Positions 40,675-50,475 of a DNA stretch of 64,000 nucleotides are shown one piece after another. The notes under the pieces were generated by a model. It was not told the DNA's origin and searched no databases. It saw only the letters and a program-made list of their open reading frames with translations. The DNA is from Rhizobium sp. ARZ01. Its GTDB lineage: Bacteria; Pseudomonadota; Alphaproteobacteria; Rhizobiales; Rhizobiaceae. Numbering within the stretch: position 1 is the first letter of the stretch; every line of letters starts with the position of its first letter. The translations under genes were made by a program, and so were the position numbers. Location: contig NZ_JACVAE010000003.1 of assembly GCF_014851675.1 (NCBI RefSeq), positions 310,001-374,000 of the forward strand, read 5' to 3'.

Positions 40675-42036
40675 TTAGGCGTGGTAGGCGGCTTCCCCAT
40701 GAGAGGACAGGTCGAGACCTTCGCGCTCGGCTTCGACCGACACGCGCAGGCCGACGATCACATCCACCACCTTGTAGAGGATCGCCGATACGACACCACA
40801 CCAGACGATGGTGATCACGACGGCCGTCAGCTGGGTCATGAACTGCGAGGCGATCGAGAAATCCTCCCCGCCGGTACCGCCGAGCCACGGTGCTGTGAAG
40901 ATGCCGGTTCCGAGCGCGCCGATGAAGCCACCGACGCCGTGGATGCCGAAGACATCTGCGGTATCGTCATAGCCGAACTTGTTCTTCACCACGGCGACGA
41001 AGAAATAGCAGATCGGCGAGACGAGAAGACCGAGCACGATCGCGCCCATCGGGCCGACCGAGCCTGCGGCTGGGGTGATGACCACGAGGCCGGCGATCAT
41101 GCCGGAAGCACTGCCGAGCAGCGATGCCTTGCCGCGGGTGAAGCTTTCCACCAGCGACCAGGCGAGGATCGCGGCTGCCGTTGCGACGAAGGTGTTGACG
41201 GTTGCGAGCACTGCGCCGCCCGAGGCCTCAAGGTTGGAGCCGGCGTTGAAGCCGAACCAGCCGAACCACAGCATCGCAGCGCCGACAAGCGTCAGCGTCA
41301 TGGAGTGCGGCGCCATCATGTCCTTGCCGAAGCCCGTGCGCTTGCCGACCATGATCGCGCCGATGAGGCCTGCCACGCCAGCGTTGATGTGAACGACGGT
41401 GCCGCCGGCAAAGTCAAGCGCGCCCATGTTGAAGATCAGGCCGTTGCCGTCCCAGACCATGTGGGCGATCGGGAAGTAGACGAAGGTGGCCCAGAGCAGG
41501 GTGAAAAGGAGGACGGCCGAGAACTTGATGCGCTCGGCAAAGGCGCCGATGATCAGGGCCGGGGTCAGCGCCGCAAACGTCATCTGGAACAGCATGAAGA
41601 TGTATTCCGGAATGACGACGCCCTCGGAGAAGGTTGCAGCCGTGCTGTCGACCGAAACGCCCGACAGGAAGATCTTGGCGAAACCGCCGAAATAGGGGCT
41701 GGTCGAGCCGCCGAAGGCGAACGAGTAGCCGTAAGTGACCCAGACGATCATCATCATGGCGCCGATGACCGTGCACTGCATCAGGACCGACAGCATGTTC
41801 TTGGCACGCACCAGGCCACCGTAAAACAGGGCCAGGCCCGGGATCAGCATGAAGAAGACGAGCAGGGTGGACAGGAACATGAACGCGGTATCGGCCTTGT
41901 CCGGAACCGGTGCGGCCGCGGCAGCTTCGGTGGCTGCGGGTGCCGCTTCCTGCGCAAGGGCCACGACAGGGGCGAAAAGTGCCGCAGATGCAATGCCCAG
42001 GCGGGCAGCGATGCTGGAAAAAGTATGCGATGACAT
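40675..42036 (-). CDS. amtB: Ammonium transporter AmtB
   Basis: A 453-residue Amt protein with a signal peptide (to about residue 28) and 11 helices. The pore histidines appear in FPIAHMVWDGNG and FGIHGVGG, and GGTVVHINAGVAGL is typical. It conducts ammonium and is shut by unmodified GlnK, encoded just upstream (25 bases). ATG 42036 with GGAG nearby is used; 24 in-frame residues upstream belong to the glnK 3' end and intergenic bases. Confidence 0.96.
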   Translation of the reverse strand: MSSHTFSSIAARLGIASAALFAPVVALAQEAAPAATEAAAAAPVPDKADTAFMFLSTLLVFFMLIPGLALFYGGLVRAKNMLSVLMQCTVIGAMMMIVWVTYGYSFAFGGSTSPYFGGFAKIFLSGVSVDSTAATFSEGVVIPEYIFMLFQMTFAALTPALIIGAFAERIKFSAVLLFTLLWATFVYFPIAHMVWDGNGLIFNMGALDFAGGTVVHINAGVAGLIGAIMVGKRTGFGKDMMAPHSMTLTLVGAAMLWFGWFGFNAGSNLEASGGAVLATVNTFVATAAAILAWSLVESFTRGKASLLGSASGMIAGLVVITPAAGSVGPMGAIVLGLLVSPICYFFVAVVKNKFGYDDTADVFGIHGVGGFIGALGTGIFTAPWLGGTGGEDFSIASQFMTQLTAVVITIVWCGVVSAILYKVVDVIVGLRVSVEAEREGLDLSSHGEAAYHA

Positions 42037-42061
42037 AAGGGAGCTCCCTGATCTGCGGTTC

Positions 42062-42502
<441 letters not shown>

Positions 42503-42625
42503 GATTCGAGTGGCTATGCTAACCTATTGTGAAGTAATTATTTTTCGCACAGGAAACAGGGGCTGTCGGCGAAGCGTCACCGATTCAGCCTAAAAATTAG
42601 GCGGTGCAAATATATTGCACCTGAA

Positions 42626-43510
42626 TTAATCAGCCGCCTTTTTCCGGATCAGTCCCTCCTGCGCCACCGAGGCGATGAGTTCACCGGATCGGTTGAAAAG
42701 GCTACCACGGGTGAGGCCGCGCGCCCCGGACGCCGAAGGGCTGTCCTGGGCATAGAGCAGCCAGTCGTCAAGCGTGCAGGGGCGATGGAACCACATGGCA
42801 TGATCGAGGCTCGCAACCTGCAGCGTTCGGTCGAACACGGAGGTCCCATGCGCAAAAAGTGCGGTGTCGAGCAGCGTCATGTCGGAGAGGTAGCCGAGGA
42901 CGGCCGCCTGAAGGTCGCGGGCATCCGGAACTGGTCCGGTGGCGCGCACCCAGACGTTTTGGGTCGGGAGCAGCTTCTCGGGAGAGAGGTAGTGCGTCAG
43001 CTCGACCGGCCTCAGCTCGATCGGTCGTGGCCGTTCCCAATATTCGCGGATGTTCTTCGGCGCCTGGGCGAGGAAGCGTTCGCGGATCTGCTCCTCGACA
43101 AGCAGTTCCTCCGGCGGGGGCACGTCCGGCATCGGGCACTGGTGGTCGAAGCCGGCCTCATCGATGTGGAAGGAGGCGGTCATGAAGAAGATCGGCTTGC
43201 CGTGCTGGATGGCGATGACCCGGCGCGTCGTGAACGTCGCGCCGTCGCGAACGCGGTCGACGTCGTAGAGGATCGGTATCGCCGGATCGCCGGGACGGAC
43301 GAAGTAAGCGTGAAGCGAATGGATGAACCGGTCGTTGTCGACGGTGCGGCAAGCCGCCACCAGCGCCTGCGCGATAACCTGTCCGCCAAATACACGCTGC
43401 CAGCCCACCTGCGGGCTTCGCCCCCTGAAGAGGTTCACCTCGAGCGGTTCGAGGTCCAGGGTCGAAAGCAACTCCTCCATCGGCGAACGGGTTTCGACCA
43501 GACGCGACAT
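42626..43510 (-). CDS. tesB: Acyl-CoA thioesterase II
   Basis: A 294-residue double-hotdog thioesterase hydrolysing medium- and long-chain acyl-CoA. Landmarks: GWQRVFGGQVIAQALVAACRTV, HSLHAYFVRPGD in the first hotdog, and VASLDHAMWFHRPCTLDDWLLY in the second, with the catalytic Asp. ATG 43510 is behind GGGAG. It is divergent from the ubiquinone-type hydroxylase gene. Confidence 0.94.
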   Translation of the reverse strand: MSRLVETRSPMEELLSTLDLEPLEVNLFRGRSPQVGWQRVFGGQVIAQALVAACRTVDNDRFIHSLHAYFVRPGDPAIPILYDVDRVRDGATFTTRRVIAIQHGKPIFFMTASFHIDEAGFDHQCPMPDVPPPEELLVEEQIRERFLAQAPKNIREYWERPRPIELRPVELTHYLSPEKLLPTQNVWVRATGPVPDARDLQAAVLGYLSDMTLLDTALFAHGTSVFDRTLQVASLDHAMWFHRPCTLDDWLLYAQDSPSASGARGLTRGSLFNRSGELIASVAQEGLIRKKAAD

Positions 43511-43594
43511 TTGGGCATTCTCCCACGGTAGGAAACGATGGCTTCGTCCTCTATATAGACTGCTCGGGTTGCTCAAGGGGGCAGGGAGAAACGC

Positions 43595-44815
43595 ATGATC
43601 GACGTTCTAGTGGCCGGTGGCGGATATGTCGGGCTGTCACTGGCCGTGGCGCTGAAGACGGCAGCGCCGCATCTCAAGGTGGAACTTGTCGACGGCGCGC
43701 CGGCTGAAGCCTGGGAGCGCGACGAGCGGGCATCCGCACTCGTTGCCGCCGCACGCAATCTGCTCAGCGTGCTCGGCGTCTGGGACCAGATCGCGCCGGA
43801 AGCAGAACCGATCCGGCGGATGGTGATCACCGATTCGCGCATAGCCGACCCCGTCCGTCCGGTGTTTCTCACCTTCGAAGGAACCGGCTCCGCAGACGAC
43901 AGCTCACCGTTTGCCCATATGGTCCCGAACCGTGCCGTGACCGGCAGCCTGCTCGCCGCAGCCGAGCGGATCGGCCTGCCGATCCACTGGGCGACGTCGG
44001 CGGTCGACTTCTCTACCGATGCGCATGCGACGGAGGTTCGCCTCTCCAACGGCGAGACGCGACAGACGCGTCTTCTGGTCGCCTGCGATGGCGTGCGCTC
44101 GAAGCTGCGTGACATCGCCGGCATAAAGACCGTGCGCTTCGATTATGGCCAGTCTGGCATCGTGACGATGGTGGAGCACGAGCGGCCGCACGAGGGAACC
44201 GCTGAGGAGCATTTCCTCCCCTCCGGCCCGTTTGCAACGCTGCCAATGACCGGCAACCGTTCCTCGCTCGTCTGGACCGAGCGGACGGAGGATGCCGAGC
44301 GCCTCATCGCCAGCGACGACCTAGTCTTCGAGGAGGAACTGGAGCGCCGGTTCGGGCACAAGCTTGGAGCGCTCAAGGTCGTCGGGGGCCGCAGGGCCTT
44401 CCCGCTCGGCCTGACCCTGGCCCGCTCGTTTGTTGCGCCGCGCTTTGCGCTCGCCGGCGATGCCGCGCACGGGATCCATCCAATCTCGGGGCAGGGCTTG
44501 AACCTCGGCTTCAAGGACGTTGCGGCGCTGGCTGAGACGATCGTGGAGGCCGATCGCCTGGGGCTCGATATCGGCTCGCTCGCGGTACTGGAGCGCTACG
44601 AGACGTGGCGACGCTTCGACACGTTCCGCATGGGCGTGACCACGGATGTGCTGACCCGGTTGTTCTCCAATGACATCACACCGGTGCGCGTGGCGCGCGA
44701 TCTCGGGCTTGGGATCGTCGATCGCCTTCCGGGCCTGAAGTCGTACTTCATCCGCCAGGCCGAGGGACTTTCGGGCGCCAACCAGCCGCGCATGCTGGTC
44801 GGCGAGCCGATCTGA
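43595..44815 (+). CDS. UbiH/UbiF/COQ6-family FAD hydroxylase
   Basis: A 406-residue flavin monooxygenase. FAD sites: DVLVAGGGYVGLSLAVALK (GxGxxG variant GGGYVG), CDGVRSKLRD, and ALAGDAAHGIHPISGQGLNLGFKD. It probably hydroxylates the ubiquinone ring; which position cannot be told, since alphaproteobacteria use several paralogues (UbiH, UbiF, UbiL, UbiM types). Confidence 0.9.
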   Translation: MIDVLVAGGGYVGLSLAVALKTAAPHLKVELVDGAPAEAWERDERASALVAAARNLLSVLGVWDQIAPEAEPIRRMVITDSRIADPVRPVFLTFEGTGSADDSSPFAHMVPNRAVTGSLLAAAERIGLPIHWATSAVDFSTDAHATEVRLSNGETRQTRLLVACDGVRSKLRDIAGIKTVRFDYGQSGIVTMVEHERPHEGTAEEHFLPSGPFATLPMTGNRSSLVWTERTEDAERLIASDDLVFEEELERRFGHKLGALKVVGGRRAFPLGLTLARSFVAPRFALAGDAAHGIHPISGQGLNLGFKDVAALAETIVEADRLGLDIGSLAVLERYETWRRFDTFRMGVTTDVLTRLFSNDITPVRVARDLGLGIVDRLPGLKSYFIRQAEGLSGANQPRMLVGEPI

Positions 44816-44842
44816 GGCTGTGCTCCGCCGCGTAGCGAATGC

Positions 44843-45031
44843 TCAGTCCTTCAGTTCGCGCGCCTCCGAGACGAGCATGATCGGGATGCCGTCGCGCACC
44901 GGATAGGCGAGCTTGGCCCGTTCCGATACCAGTTCGCCAGCCTCCGCATTCCACGTCAACCTGCCTTTCGTCAGCGGGCAGACGAGCAGTTCCAGAAGTT
45001 TTGGGTCGACGTGGTGGGTCTTGTTGTCCAT
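44843..45031 (-). CDS. Trm112-like small protein (UPF0434)
   Basis: A 62-residue protein: [20 protein letters not shown]...[20 protein letters not shown], the Trm112/UPF0434 signature with one Cys retained (the zinc set is incomplete). Eukaryotic Trm112 activates methyltransferases; bacterial members have no settled role. It lies 8 bases after the LON-domain gene in the same direction. Confidence 0.9.
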   Translation of the reverse strand: MDNKTHHVDPKLLELLVCPLTKGRLTWNAEAGELVSERAKLAYPVRDGIPIMLVSEARELKD

Positions 45032-45039
45032 CAGATGAC

Positions 45040-45720
45040 CTATTGGAGCCGTGTGTCGACGTCGCCGAAATTGCGCGCCAGCACGATCTCGGTAATCGCG
45101 ATCAGCGTCTCGGCGCGGGTCTTCAGATCGGGCGCCTCGAGCAATGCCTGCTTTTCGGCAGGGCCATAGGGCGACATCATCGACATGGAGTTGACGAGCG
45201 TCGTGTTGCTGGCGCGTTCGACGCTCTCCCAGTCCGCCTCCAGCTTGTTGGCGTCGAGATAGGCGCGGAAGGCGGAGAGCAACGCCTCGCGGTCGACGCC
45301 GCGTTCGTCATCGGCGCCGGAAAGGTCGCTGATAAAAGGGGCGATCTTGAAGCAGCGGTAGGCCTTGGCCGTGCGCGCCTCGCTGATCAACCGATAGCGA
45401 CACACTCCGGTCAGTGAGGCAATGTAGCGCCCGTCGCCGGTTTCGGCGAAGGAGGTGATCCGCCCTATGCAGCCGACCCGGCAGAGCGCCGGTGTCTCGG
45501 ACGACGGATCCGATTCCACGTGATCGCCGAAGACCGGTTGCACCATGCCAATCAGGCGGCTGCCCGCCAGTGCATCGTCAAACATGGAAAGATAGCGTGG
45601 TTCGAAGATGTTGAGTGGTAGCTGTCCGCCCGGCAAAAGCAGGGCGCCCGTGAGCGGAAACACCGGAATCGTCCCCGGCAAGTCGTCCGGCTTCAGATAA
45701 CGTGCATTTCCGACGTGCAT
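45040..45720 (-). CDS. LON N-terminal-domain protein
   Basis: A 226-residue protein with only the substrate-binding N-terminal domain of Lon ([41 protein letters not shown] in pieces) and no ATPase or protease. COG2802 members are common in alphaproteobacteria with no fixed function. ATG 45720 has GGAAGG upstream; an in-frame ATG at 45741 does not. Confidence 0.9.
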   Translation of the reverse strand: MHVGNARYLKPDDLPGTIPVFPLTGALLLPGGQLPLNIFEPRYLSMFDDALAGSRLIGMVQPVFGDHVESDPSSETPALCRVGCIGRITSFAETGDGRYIASLTGVCRYRLISEARTAKAYRCFKIAPFISDLSGADDERGVDREALLSAFRAYLDANKLEADWESVERASNTTLVNSMSMMSPYGPAEKQALLEAPDLKTRAETLIAITEIVLARNFGDVDTRLQ

Positions 45721-45833
45721 TTCATCGCCTTCCCGTTGCATTCGGTGGCGTCCGAACTGGAAGTTTCAGACGCCGCGATGCTCATGAAATGGGGTTCGTG
45801 GCGAATTTCTCAAGATGTGCCGGGGCCGAACGA

Positions 45834-46787
45834 TCAGGAAAACAGGATCGACGAAAGCTTGCGTCGGGCCGCGATCGTGGCCGGGTCCTTGGGTCCCCAC
45901 ACCTCGAAGAACTGGAGAAGCTCGCGTCGGGCCGCATCGTCCTCGAACGACCGGTCGCGCTTCAAAATCATGAGCAGGTGATCTGCGGCCGCCTGACGAT
46001 CGCCTTCGACGTTACGGATCTTGGCGAGTTTCAGACGGGCGGCGTGGTCATCCGGGTCGGCGGCGAGCGCGTGCTCCAGCGCCTGCGGATCGCCGAGCTT
46101 GCGCGCCTCCTCGATCTGGTCGAGTTGCTTGAGCACGGCTGTGATGGTCGGGTCCTTCGCCATTTCCTCGGTAGCAGAGGCAAGCGTCTGACGGGCGTTG
46201 TCGTGCTGGCCGGCGGCAATCATGCACTGGGCCATCCCGGCGAGGGCTGCGGCGTTGTCGGGGTCTGCCTGCAGGATCGCGCCGAAGAGGTCGGCTGCAC
46301 CGGCGACATCGTTCTGGTCGAGAAGCGTCTTTGCCTCGATCAGAACCGCCTCGATCTCCGCCTTCTGATCGGCTCCCGCGGGGCCGGCGATCTTGTCGAT
46401 GAAGGCGTGCACCTGGCTCTCCGGCAATGCGCCCATGAAGCCGTCGGCCGGACGGCCGTCGACAAAGGCGATCACGGCGGGGATCGACTGAATGCCGAGC
46501 TGGCCCGCGATCGAAGGATGATCATCGATGTTCATCTTGACGAGTTTCACGCGACCGGCGGCTTCCTTCACCACCTTCTCGATGATTGGCGTCAACTGCT
46601 TGCAGGGACCGCACCAGGGCGCCCAGAAATCGACGAGTACCGGTTGCTGCCGCGATGCCTCGATGACGTCCTTGGCGAAGTTCGCCGTCGTCGTGTCCTT
46701 GATCAGGTCCGCCTCGGTTGCGCCGCCATAGTTGACCGCGGCGTTCATCTGTCCGCCAAACGATGTCGCATAGGGATTGTCGCTCAT
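45834..46787 (-). CDS. Thioredoxin with TPR-like C-terminal domain (CnoX/YbbN-like)
   Basis: A 317-residue protein. Thioredoxin fold at ~25-135 with the intact site FWAPWCGPCKQLTP and cis-Pro (IQSIPAVIAF); ~145-317 is a tetratricopeptide-like helical array (EAKTLLDQNDVAGAADLFGAIL, ALEHALAADPDDHAARLKLAKI). It resembles CnoX/YbbN, a chaperone-redox protein working with GroEL; unlike some members it keeps both active-site cysteines. Two adjacent ATGs (46790, 46787) follow GAGGAG; the second has better spacing. Confidence 0.9.
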   Translation of the reverse strand: MSDNPYATSFGGQMNAAVNYGGATEADLIKDTTTANFAKDVIEASRQQPVLVDFWAPWCGPCKQLTPIIEKVVKEAAGRVKLVKMNIDDHPSIAGQLGIQSIPAVIAFVDGRPADGFMGALPESQVHAFIDKIAGPAGADQKAEIEAVLIEAKTLLDQNDVAGAADLFGAILQADPDNAAALAGMAQCMIAAGQHDNARQTLASATEEMAKDPTITAVLKQLDQIEEARKLGDPQALEHALAADPDDHAARLKLAKIRNVEGDRQAAADHLLMILKRDRSFEDDAARRELLQFFEVWGPKDPATIAARRKLSSILFS

Positions 46788-46846
46788 CATTGTCTCCTCG
46801 CGGACCGTCGCCCGGTTTCAATCGAATTTCGTCAGAAGATCGTATG

Positions 46847-47368
46847 TCAGGCAGTCATTTTCAAGACAAGCGGCTCGTGGCCGGTCGCCTCGATGAAACG
46901 AAGTAGGTCCTTCGACCCGATCGACGTGGTCGCATCGTTCCTCAAGGGGTGTGCGTTGATGATGTCGTAGGCCATCAGATCTTCGTCGATGATCACCTTC
47001 ACGTTCGCGCCCGTGTCGTTGATGGCGCCAAAGGCAGTGACAGAGCCCGGAATGACGCCAAGATATTCCATCAGTTTCTCGGGTTTGCCGAAGGAAACGC
47101 GGCTCGCCGCACCTATGACGCCATGGATCGTCTTCAGATCGACGGCGGCGTTCTCCTCGACCGTCAGGAGGAAATAGTTGTCCTTCTTGTCCTTGAGAAA
47201 GAGGTTCTTCGTGTGGCCACCGGGAATTTCGTCACGCAGCGCCACCGATTCGGCAACGGTGAAAACCGGCTCATGGTTCTTCGTCGTATGCTTGATGCCC
47301 AGGCTGTCGAGGAAGGCGAAAAGCTCTTCTTCGGTCTTTGGCCTCTGTACGTCCCGCTGCATATCCAT
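46847..47368 (-). CDS. proX: Prolyl-tRNA editing protein ProX (YbaK-fold deacylase)
   Basis: A 173-residue free-standing editing domain. GGHTKNLFLKDKKDNYFLLTVEENAAVDLK carries the conserved Lys, and GSVTAFGAINDTGANVKVIID is typical. It hydrolyses Ala-tRNA(Pro), correcting prolyl-tRNA synthetase errors. The symbol is shared with an unrelated glycine-betaine-binding protein; this is the tRNA editor. Confidence 0.9.
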   Translation of the reverse strand: MDMQRDVQRPKTEEELFAFLDSLGIKHTTKNHEPVFTVAESVALRDEIPGGHTKNLFLKDKKDNYFLLTVEENAAVDLKTIHGVIGAASRVSFGKPEKLMEYLGVIPGSVTAFGAINDTGANVKVIIDEDLMAYDIINAHPLRNDATTSIGSKDLLRFIEATGHEPLVLKMTA

Positions 47369-47661
47369 GTTTGATCCCGCTGGTGTCCGCCGTTGTCATG
47401 TTGCCCGGCCCCGCAGCCTTTCGCAGGACCGGTTGGCTTGTAGCGTTGCTTAAGATGTATTGCGGGGCGAGGCAACGGGCGTCGTCGCGTAGCCGGGCCG
47501 CGCCAGTGCGCGGCTTTTCAGGCTTTCCACGGCTCAATCGAAAATTTCTGGAAAATCCTGCGATTTCCCTGTTGCATTTGAAAAACGCTTAGGCCATATA
47601 CCGCCCGTCGCCGCAACGCAGCGACCTTCGGCCACCGACTACCCCAGGCCGTCGACGATGA
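47369..47661. promoter_or_regulatory. Intergenic region before tRNA-Gly
   Basis: A 293-base gap between proX, which runs leftward, and the tRNA. I see no gene; it must hold both promoters. Confidence 0.4.
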
Positions 47662-47736
47662 GCGGGTGTAGCTCAGGGGTAGAGCACAACCTTGCCAAGG
47701 TTGGGGTCGAGCGTTCGAATCGCTTCACCCGCTCCA
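47662..47736 (+). tRNA. tRNA-Gly (GCC)
   Basis: A complete cloverleaf: acceptor GCGGGTG / CACCCGC, D arm GCTC...GAGC, anticodon arm AACCT-TGCCA-AGGTT with anticodon GCC, T arm AGCG-TTCGAAT-CGCT (TTCGAATC), discriminator T, and encoded CCA (47734-47736). Decodes GGC and GGU. Confidence 0.96.
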
Positions 47737-48004
47737 TTCTTCCAAGTCCTTCGAAGCCTCGGTTCGCCGGGGCTTTTGTGTTTTCCACGGTGGCGAAGGC
47801 GCGCGCGCCACTCCGGGCGACGCCTCGTGAGCGTCGTCCCCGCTGTCCTGTACGAGCAACGTGGATTCGTCAGGCTCTTCCCCGCGCCCGCAAAAATCTC
47901 CTGTGTGAAATTTGAGTTTGTCAAATATTACAGTGATTTAACTATTCATTGTGACTTTTGCGCGGTTAGCCTGCCGACCGGATCAACAACATCAAGACAA
48001 AGAC

Positions 48005-48502
48005 ATGATTGCGGTTCTCAAGCGCTATGCGACGCCATTGATCACAGGTTTGTTTCTCGTCTCGCTCGTTTCGGGCGTTGCGATCTTTTTTCATATCGGC
48101 AACGCCACCTTCCACGCGATGCATGAATGGCTGAGCATGGTGCTGATCGCGCCGTTCGTTTTGCATGTGTGGAAGAACTGGCGCCCGATGACGGGTTATT
48201 TCGGACGGCGACCCATGACGGTCGCGCTTCTGATATCGTTGGCGGCGGCGGTTCCATTCGCATGGCCAGGTGGAGAGGGGCGTTCGGGCGGCCCGCCGCA
48301 GTTTGCCCTCGCCCGGGTGGTTCTGCAGAACTCGCCAGAGAAGCTGGCACCCCTGTTGGGTGATACGACCGATGGCCTCCTCGCAAGGCTCAACCAGCGA
48401 GGCTTTGCCGTGGCCGCGGACGTGCCATTGTCCGAGATTGCGGAACGATCGGGTAAGAACGAGTTCGAACTGGTTCAGGCACTGCTTGCCCAGGAACGTT
48501 GA
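48005..48502 (+). CDS. DUF4405 membrane protein
   Basis: A 165-residue protein with three or four helices in the first ~95 residues. The DUF4405 core is visible (TPLITGLFLVSLVSGVAIFFHIG...HAMHEWLSMVLIAPFVLHVWKNW); the histidines in HAMHEW and LHVW suggest a cytochrome-b-like heme site. The last ~60 residues form a soluble tail. Function unknown. The Shine-Dalgarno is poor. Not obviously linked to its neighbours. Confidence 0.82.
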   Translation: MIAVLKRYATPLITGLFLVSLVSGVAIFFHIGNATFHAMHEWLSMVLIAPFVLHVWKNWRPMTGYFGRRPMTVALLISLAAAVPFAWPGGEGRSGGPPQFALARVVLQNSPEKLAPLLGDTTDGLLARLNQRGFAVAADVPLSEIAERSGKNEFELVQALLAQER

Positions 48503-48572
48503 CGCTCTGCCGTCTTGATGTCGATCGCCCTTCATTGTCGGCGCCGCAGCTCCCTCTTGGTCGCTGCAAGGA

Positions 48573-48638
48573 GTTGCCAAGGGCGACGGGCTCGTTACCA
48601 TGGAGGCCATAGTGGTGGAGCGTTTGTCGGCCGCGCCG
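48573..48638 (+). pseudogene. Possible remnant of a biotin-carrier domain (methylcrotonyl-CoA carboxylase alpha)
   Basis: In one frame the bases just before HMG-CoA lyase read VAKGDGLVTMEAIVVERLSAAPACG. Biotin-carrier ends of 3-methylcrotonyl-CoA carboxylase read V-x-K-G-D-x-L-V-x-M-E-A-M-K-M-E-H; here the biotinyl motif AMKM has become AIVV. There is no start and little sequence on either side. In sinorhizobia the carboxylase alpha gene usually precedes the HMG-CoA lyase gene. A scrap left by a deletion is plausible but short. Confidence 0.45.
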
Positions 48639-48675
48639 GCGTGCGGGCACGTTCCGGCGGGCGAAAGGGAGGCTC

Positions 48676-49551
48676 ATGGGCGCGTATGTCGAAATCGTCG
48701 AAATGGCGGCACGCGACGGCCTGCAGAACGAGAAGCGCATCATTCCGGCGGCGGAAAAAATCGCGCTGATCGACAGGCTGTCCGCCTGCGGCTTTGGCCG
48801 TATCGAGGCGACCAGCTTCGTCAGCCCGAAATGGGTGCCGCAACTGGCCGATGGTGCGCAGGTCATGGCGGGTATCGCAAGGCGTCCTGGCGCACGATAC
48901 GCCGCATTGGTGCCGAACATGATCGGCTACGAAGCGGCGAGGGCGGCCGGCGCCGACGAGGTGGCAATTTTCGTCTCGGCATCCGAGGGCTTCTCCCGCG
49001 CCAACATCAATTGCTCGATTGCCGAGAGCCTCGACCGGCTGAAGCCCGTAGCCGATCGGGCCCGCACCGATGGTCTGCCGTTGCGCGGCTATGTCAGTTG
49101 CGTCGTGGTGTGCCCTTATGACGGGCCGACACCGCCCGGCGCCGTTGCCGGCGTTACGGAGAAGCTGCTGGCGCTCGGCTGCCACGAAGTGAGCCTCGGC
49201 GATACGACCGGCCGGGGGACGCCAGATGAAGTCGCCGCCATGCTGAGCGCCGTTCTCGGCGTCGCACCGCCCGAACAGCTTGCTGGCCACTATCACGATA
49301 CCGGCGGGCGGGCGCTCGACAACATCCGCGTCAGTCTCGATCTCGGGCTGAGGGTGTTCGATGCCTCGGTGGGTGGCCTCGGCGGCTGCCCGTTCGCTCC
49401 GGGCGCGAAAGGCAACGTCGATACGCTTGCGGTCGCCGGGATGCTGGAGGCAATGGATTACAGCACCGGCCTGGACATGACGCGTCTGGCGGATGCGGCA
49501 GCATTTGCCCGTGAACTTGTCCTGAGGCCGGAAGCGGAGACCAAGCCATGA
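48676..49551 (+). CDS. hmgL: Hydroxymethylglutaryl-CoA lyase
   Basis: A 291-residue TIM-barrel lyase splitting HMG-CoA into acetoacetate and acetyl-CoA, the last step of leucine degradation. Landmarks: EMAARDGLQNEKRI, SFVSPKWVPQLAD, CVVVCPYDGP, SLGDTTGRGTP, HYHDTGGRALDN (metal His pair) and the catalytic-Cys loop GGLGGCPFAPGAKGN. AGGGAGG sets ATG 48676. Its stop overlaps the next start by 4 bases. Confidence 0.94.
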   Translation: MGAYVEIVEMAARDGLQNEKRIIPAAEKIALIDRLSACGFGRIEATSFVSPKWVPQLADGAQVMAGIARRPGARYAALVPNMIGYEAARAAGADEVAIFVSASEGFSRANINCSIAESLDRLKPVADRARTDGLPLRGYVSCVVVCPYDGPTPPGAVAGVTEKLLALGCHEVSLGDTTGRGTPDEVAAMLSAVLGVAPPEQLAGHYHDTGGRALDNIRVSLDLGLRVFDASVGGLGGCPFAPGAKGNVDTLAVAGMLEAMDYSTGLDMTRLADAAAFARELVLRPEAETKP

Positions 49552-50342
49552 AGTTCGAGACAATTTCCATTGCGGCGGACAGCCGCGGCGTGGCGACGCT
49601 GATGCTGGCCCGGCCCGAACAGCACAATGCGCTATCCGCGCGGATGATCGCCGAATTGACGCAGGCAGCTTCGCAACTCGGCGACGATCCTGCAGTGCGT
49701 GTCGTGGTTCTGACCGGCGAAGGTGCAAGTTTCTGCGCGGGGGGCGATCTCAAGTGGATGAAAGAGCAGGCCTCGGCGACCCGGGAGCAACGGATCGCCG
49801 AGGCTCGCAAGCTCGCCGTGATGCTGAAGGCGTTGCGCGAGCTGCCAAAGCCGCTGATTGCCCGCGTCAACGGTCAGGCCTATGGCGGCGGCGTCGGCCT
49901 GATCAGTGTCTGCGACACGGCGATTGCCGCCTCCGACGCCCGTTTCGGCTTGACGGAAACGCGGCTCGGGCTGATCCCGGCGACGATAAGCCCGTATGTC
50001 ATCGCCCGCATCGGTTCGGCCAATGCGTTACGGTATTTCACCTCGGCGCGCCTTTTCGGGGCCGACGAGGCGTTGACCGTCGGCCTCTTGAACGCGGAGG
50101 TCGAGGCGGAGGGGCTGGATGCGGCGGTCGAACGGGAGGTCGCCCAGTATTTTGCGACCGCGCCGGGAGCCGTCGCCGCGGCGAAAGCTTTGGTGCATTC
50201 GGTTGCTGCCCCGATCGATGAAAGTCTGATCGAGATGACCCTGACCCGGCTTGCGGACACCTGGGAAACGGCGGAGGCGGCGGAGGGGATCGCAGCGTTC
50301 TTTGAAAAGCGACCGGCGTCCTGGAAATCAAAGATCCAGTAG
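49548..50342 (+). CDS. Enoyl-CoA hydratase family (probable methylglutaconyl-CoA hydratase)
   Basis: A 264-residue crotonase-fold protein. Oxyanion-hole parts are GEGASFCAGGDLKWM and NGQAYGGGVGLISVCDTAIA, followed by RFGLTETRLGLIPATISPYV with the catalytic Glu. Paired with HMG-CoA lyase it most likely hydrates 3-methylglutaconyl-CoA in leucine breakdown. The upstream enzymes (isovaleryl-CoA dehydrogenase and methylcrotonyl-CoA carboxylase) are absent here. Confidence 0.88.
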   Translation: MKFETISIAADSRGVATLMLARPEQHNALSARMIAELTQAASQLGDDPAVRVVVLTGEGASFCAGGDLKWMKEQASATREQRIAEARKLAVMLKALRELPKPLIARVNGQAYGGGVGLISVCDTAIAASDARFGLTETRLGLIPATISPYVIARIGSANALRYFTSARLFGADEALTVGLLNAEVEAEGLDAAVEREVAQYFATAPGAVAAAKALVHSVAAPIDESLIEMTLTRLADTWETAEAAEGIAAFFEKRPASWKSKIQ

Positions 50343-50475
50343 TGTCGGACCTGTACGGTTGCGTGCCGCAGATTCCGGCAAGGCTCAACCCTGCCTGCAT
50401 TCAAGCCGGTTGGACCGACGAAATTTGTTTTCCGTCAACAGGCGTTGAACATCATTGCTAACGTGTGTATTTCTT

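Noticed and set aside
40396..42033. Long plus-strand frame opposite amtB
   Set aside because: Asp/Arg/His-rich translation typical of antisense frames; amtB-glnK on the other strand is unmistakable.
47662..47736. Attachment site at tRNA-Gly with an integrated element
   Set aside because: No integrase and no repeat of the tRNA 3' end is visible within the window.
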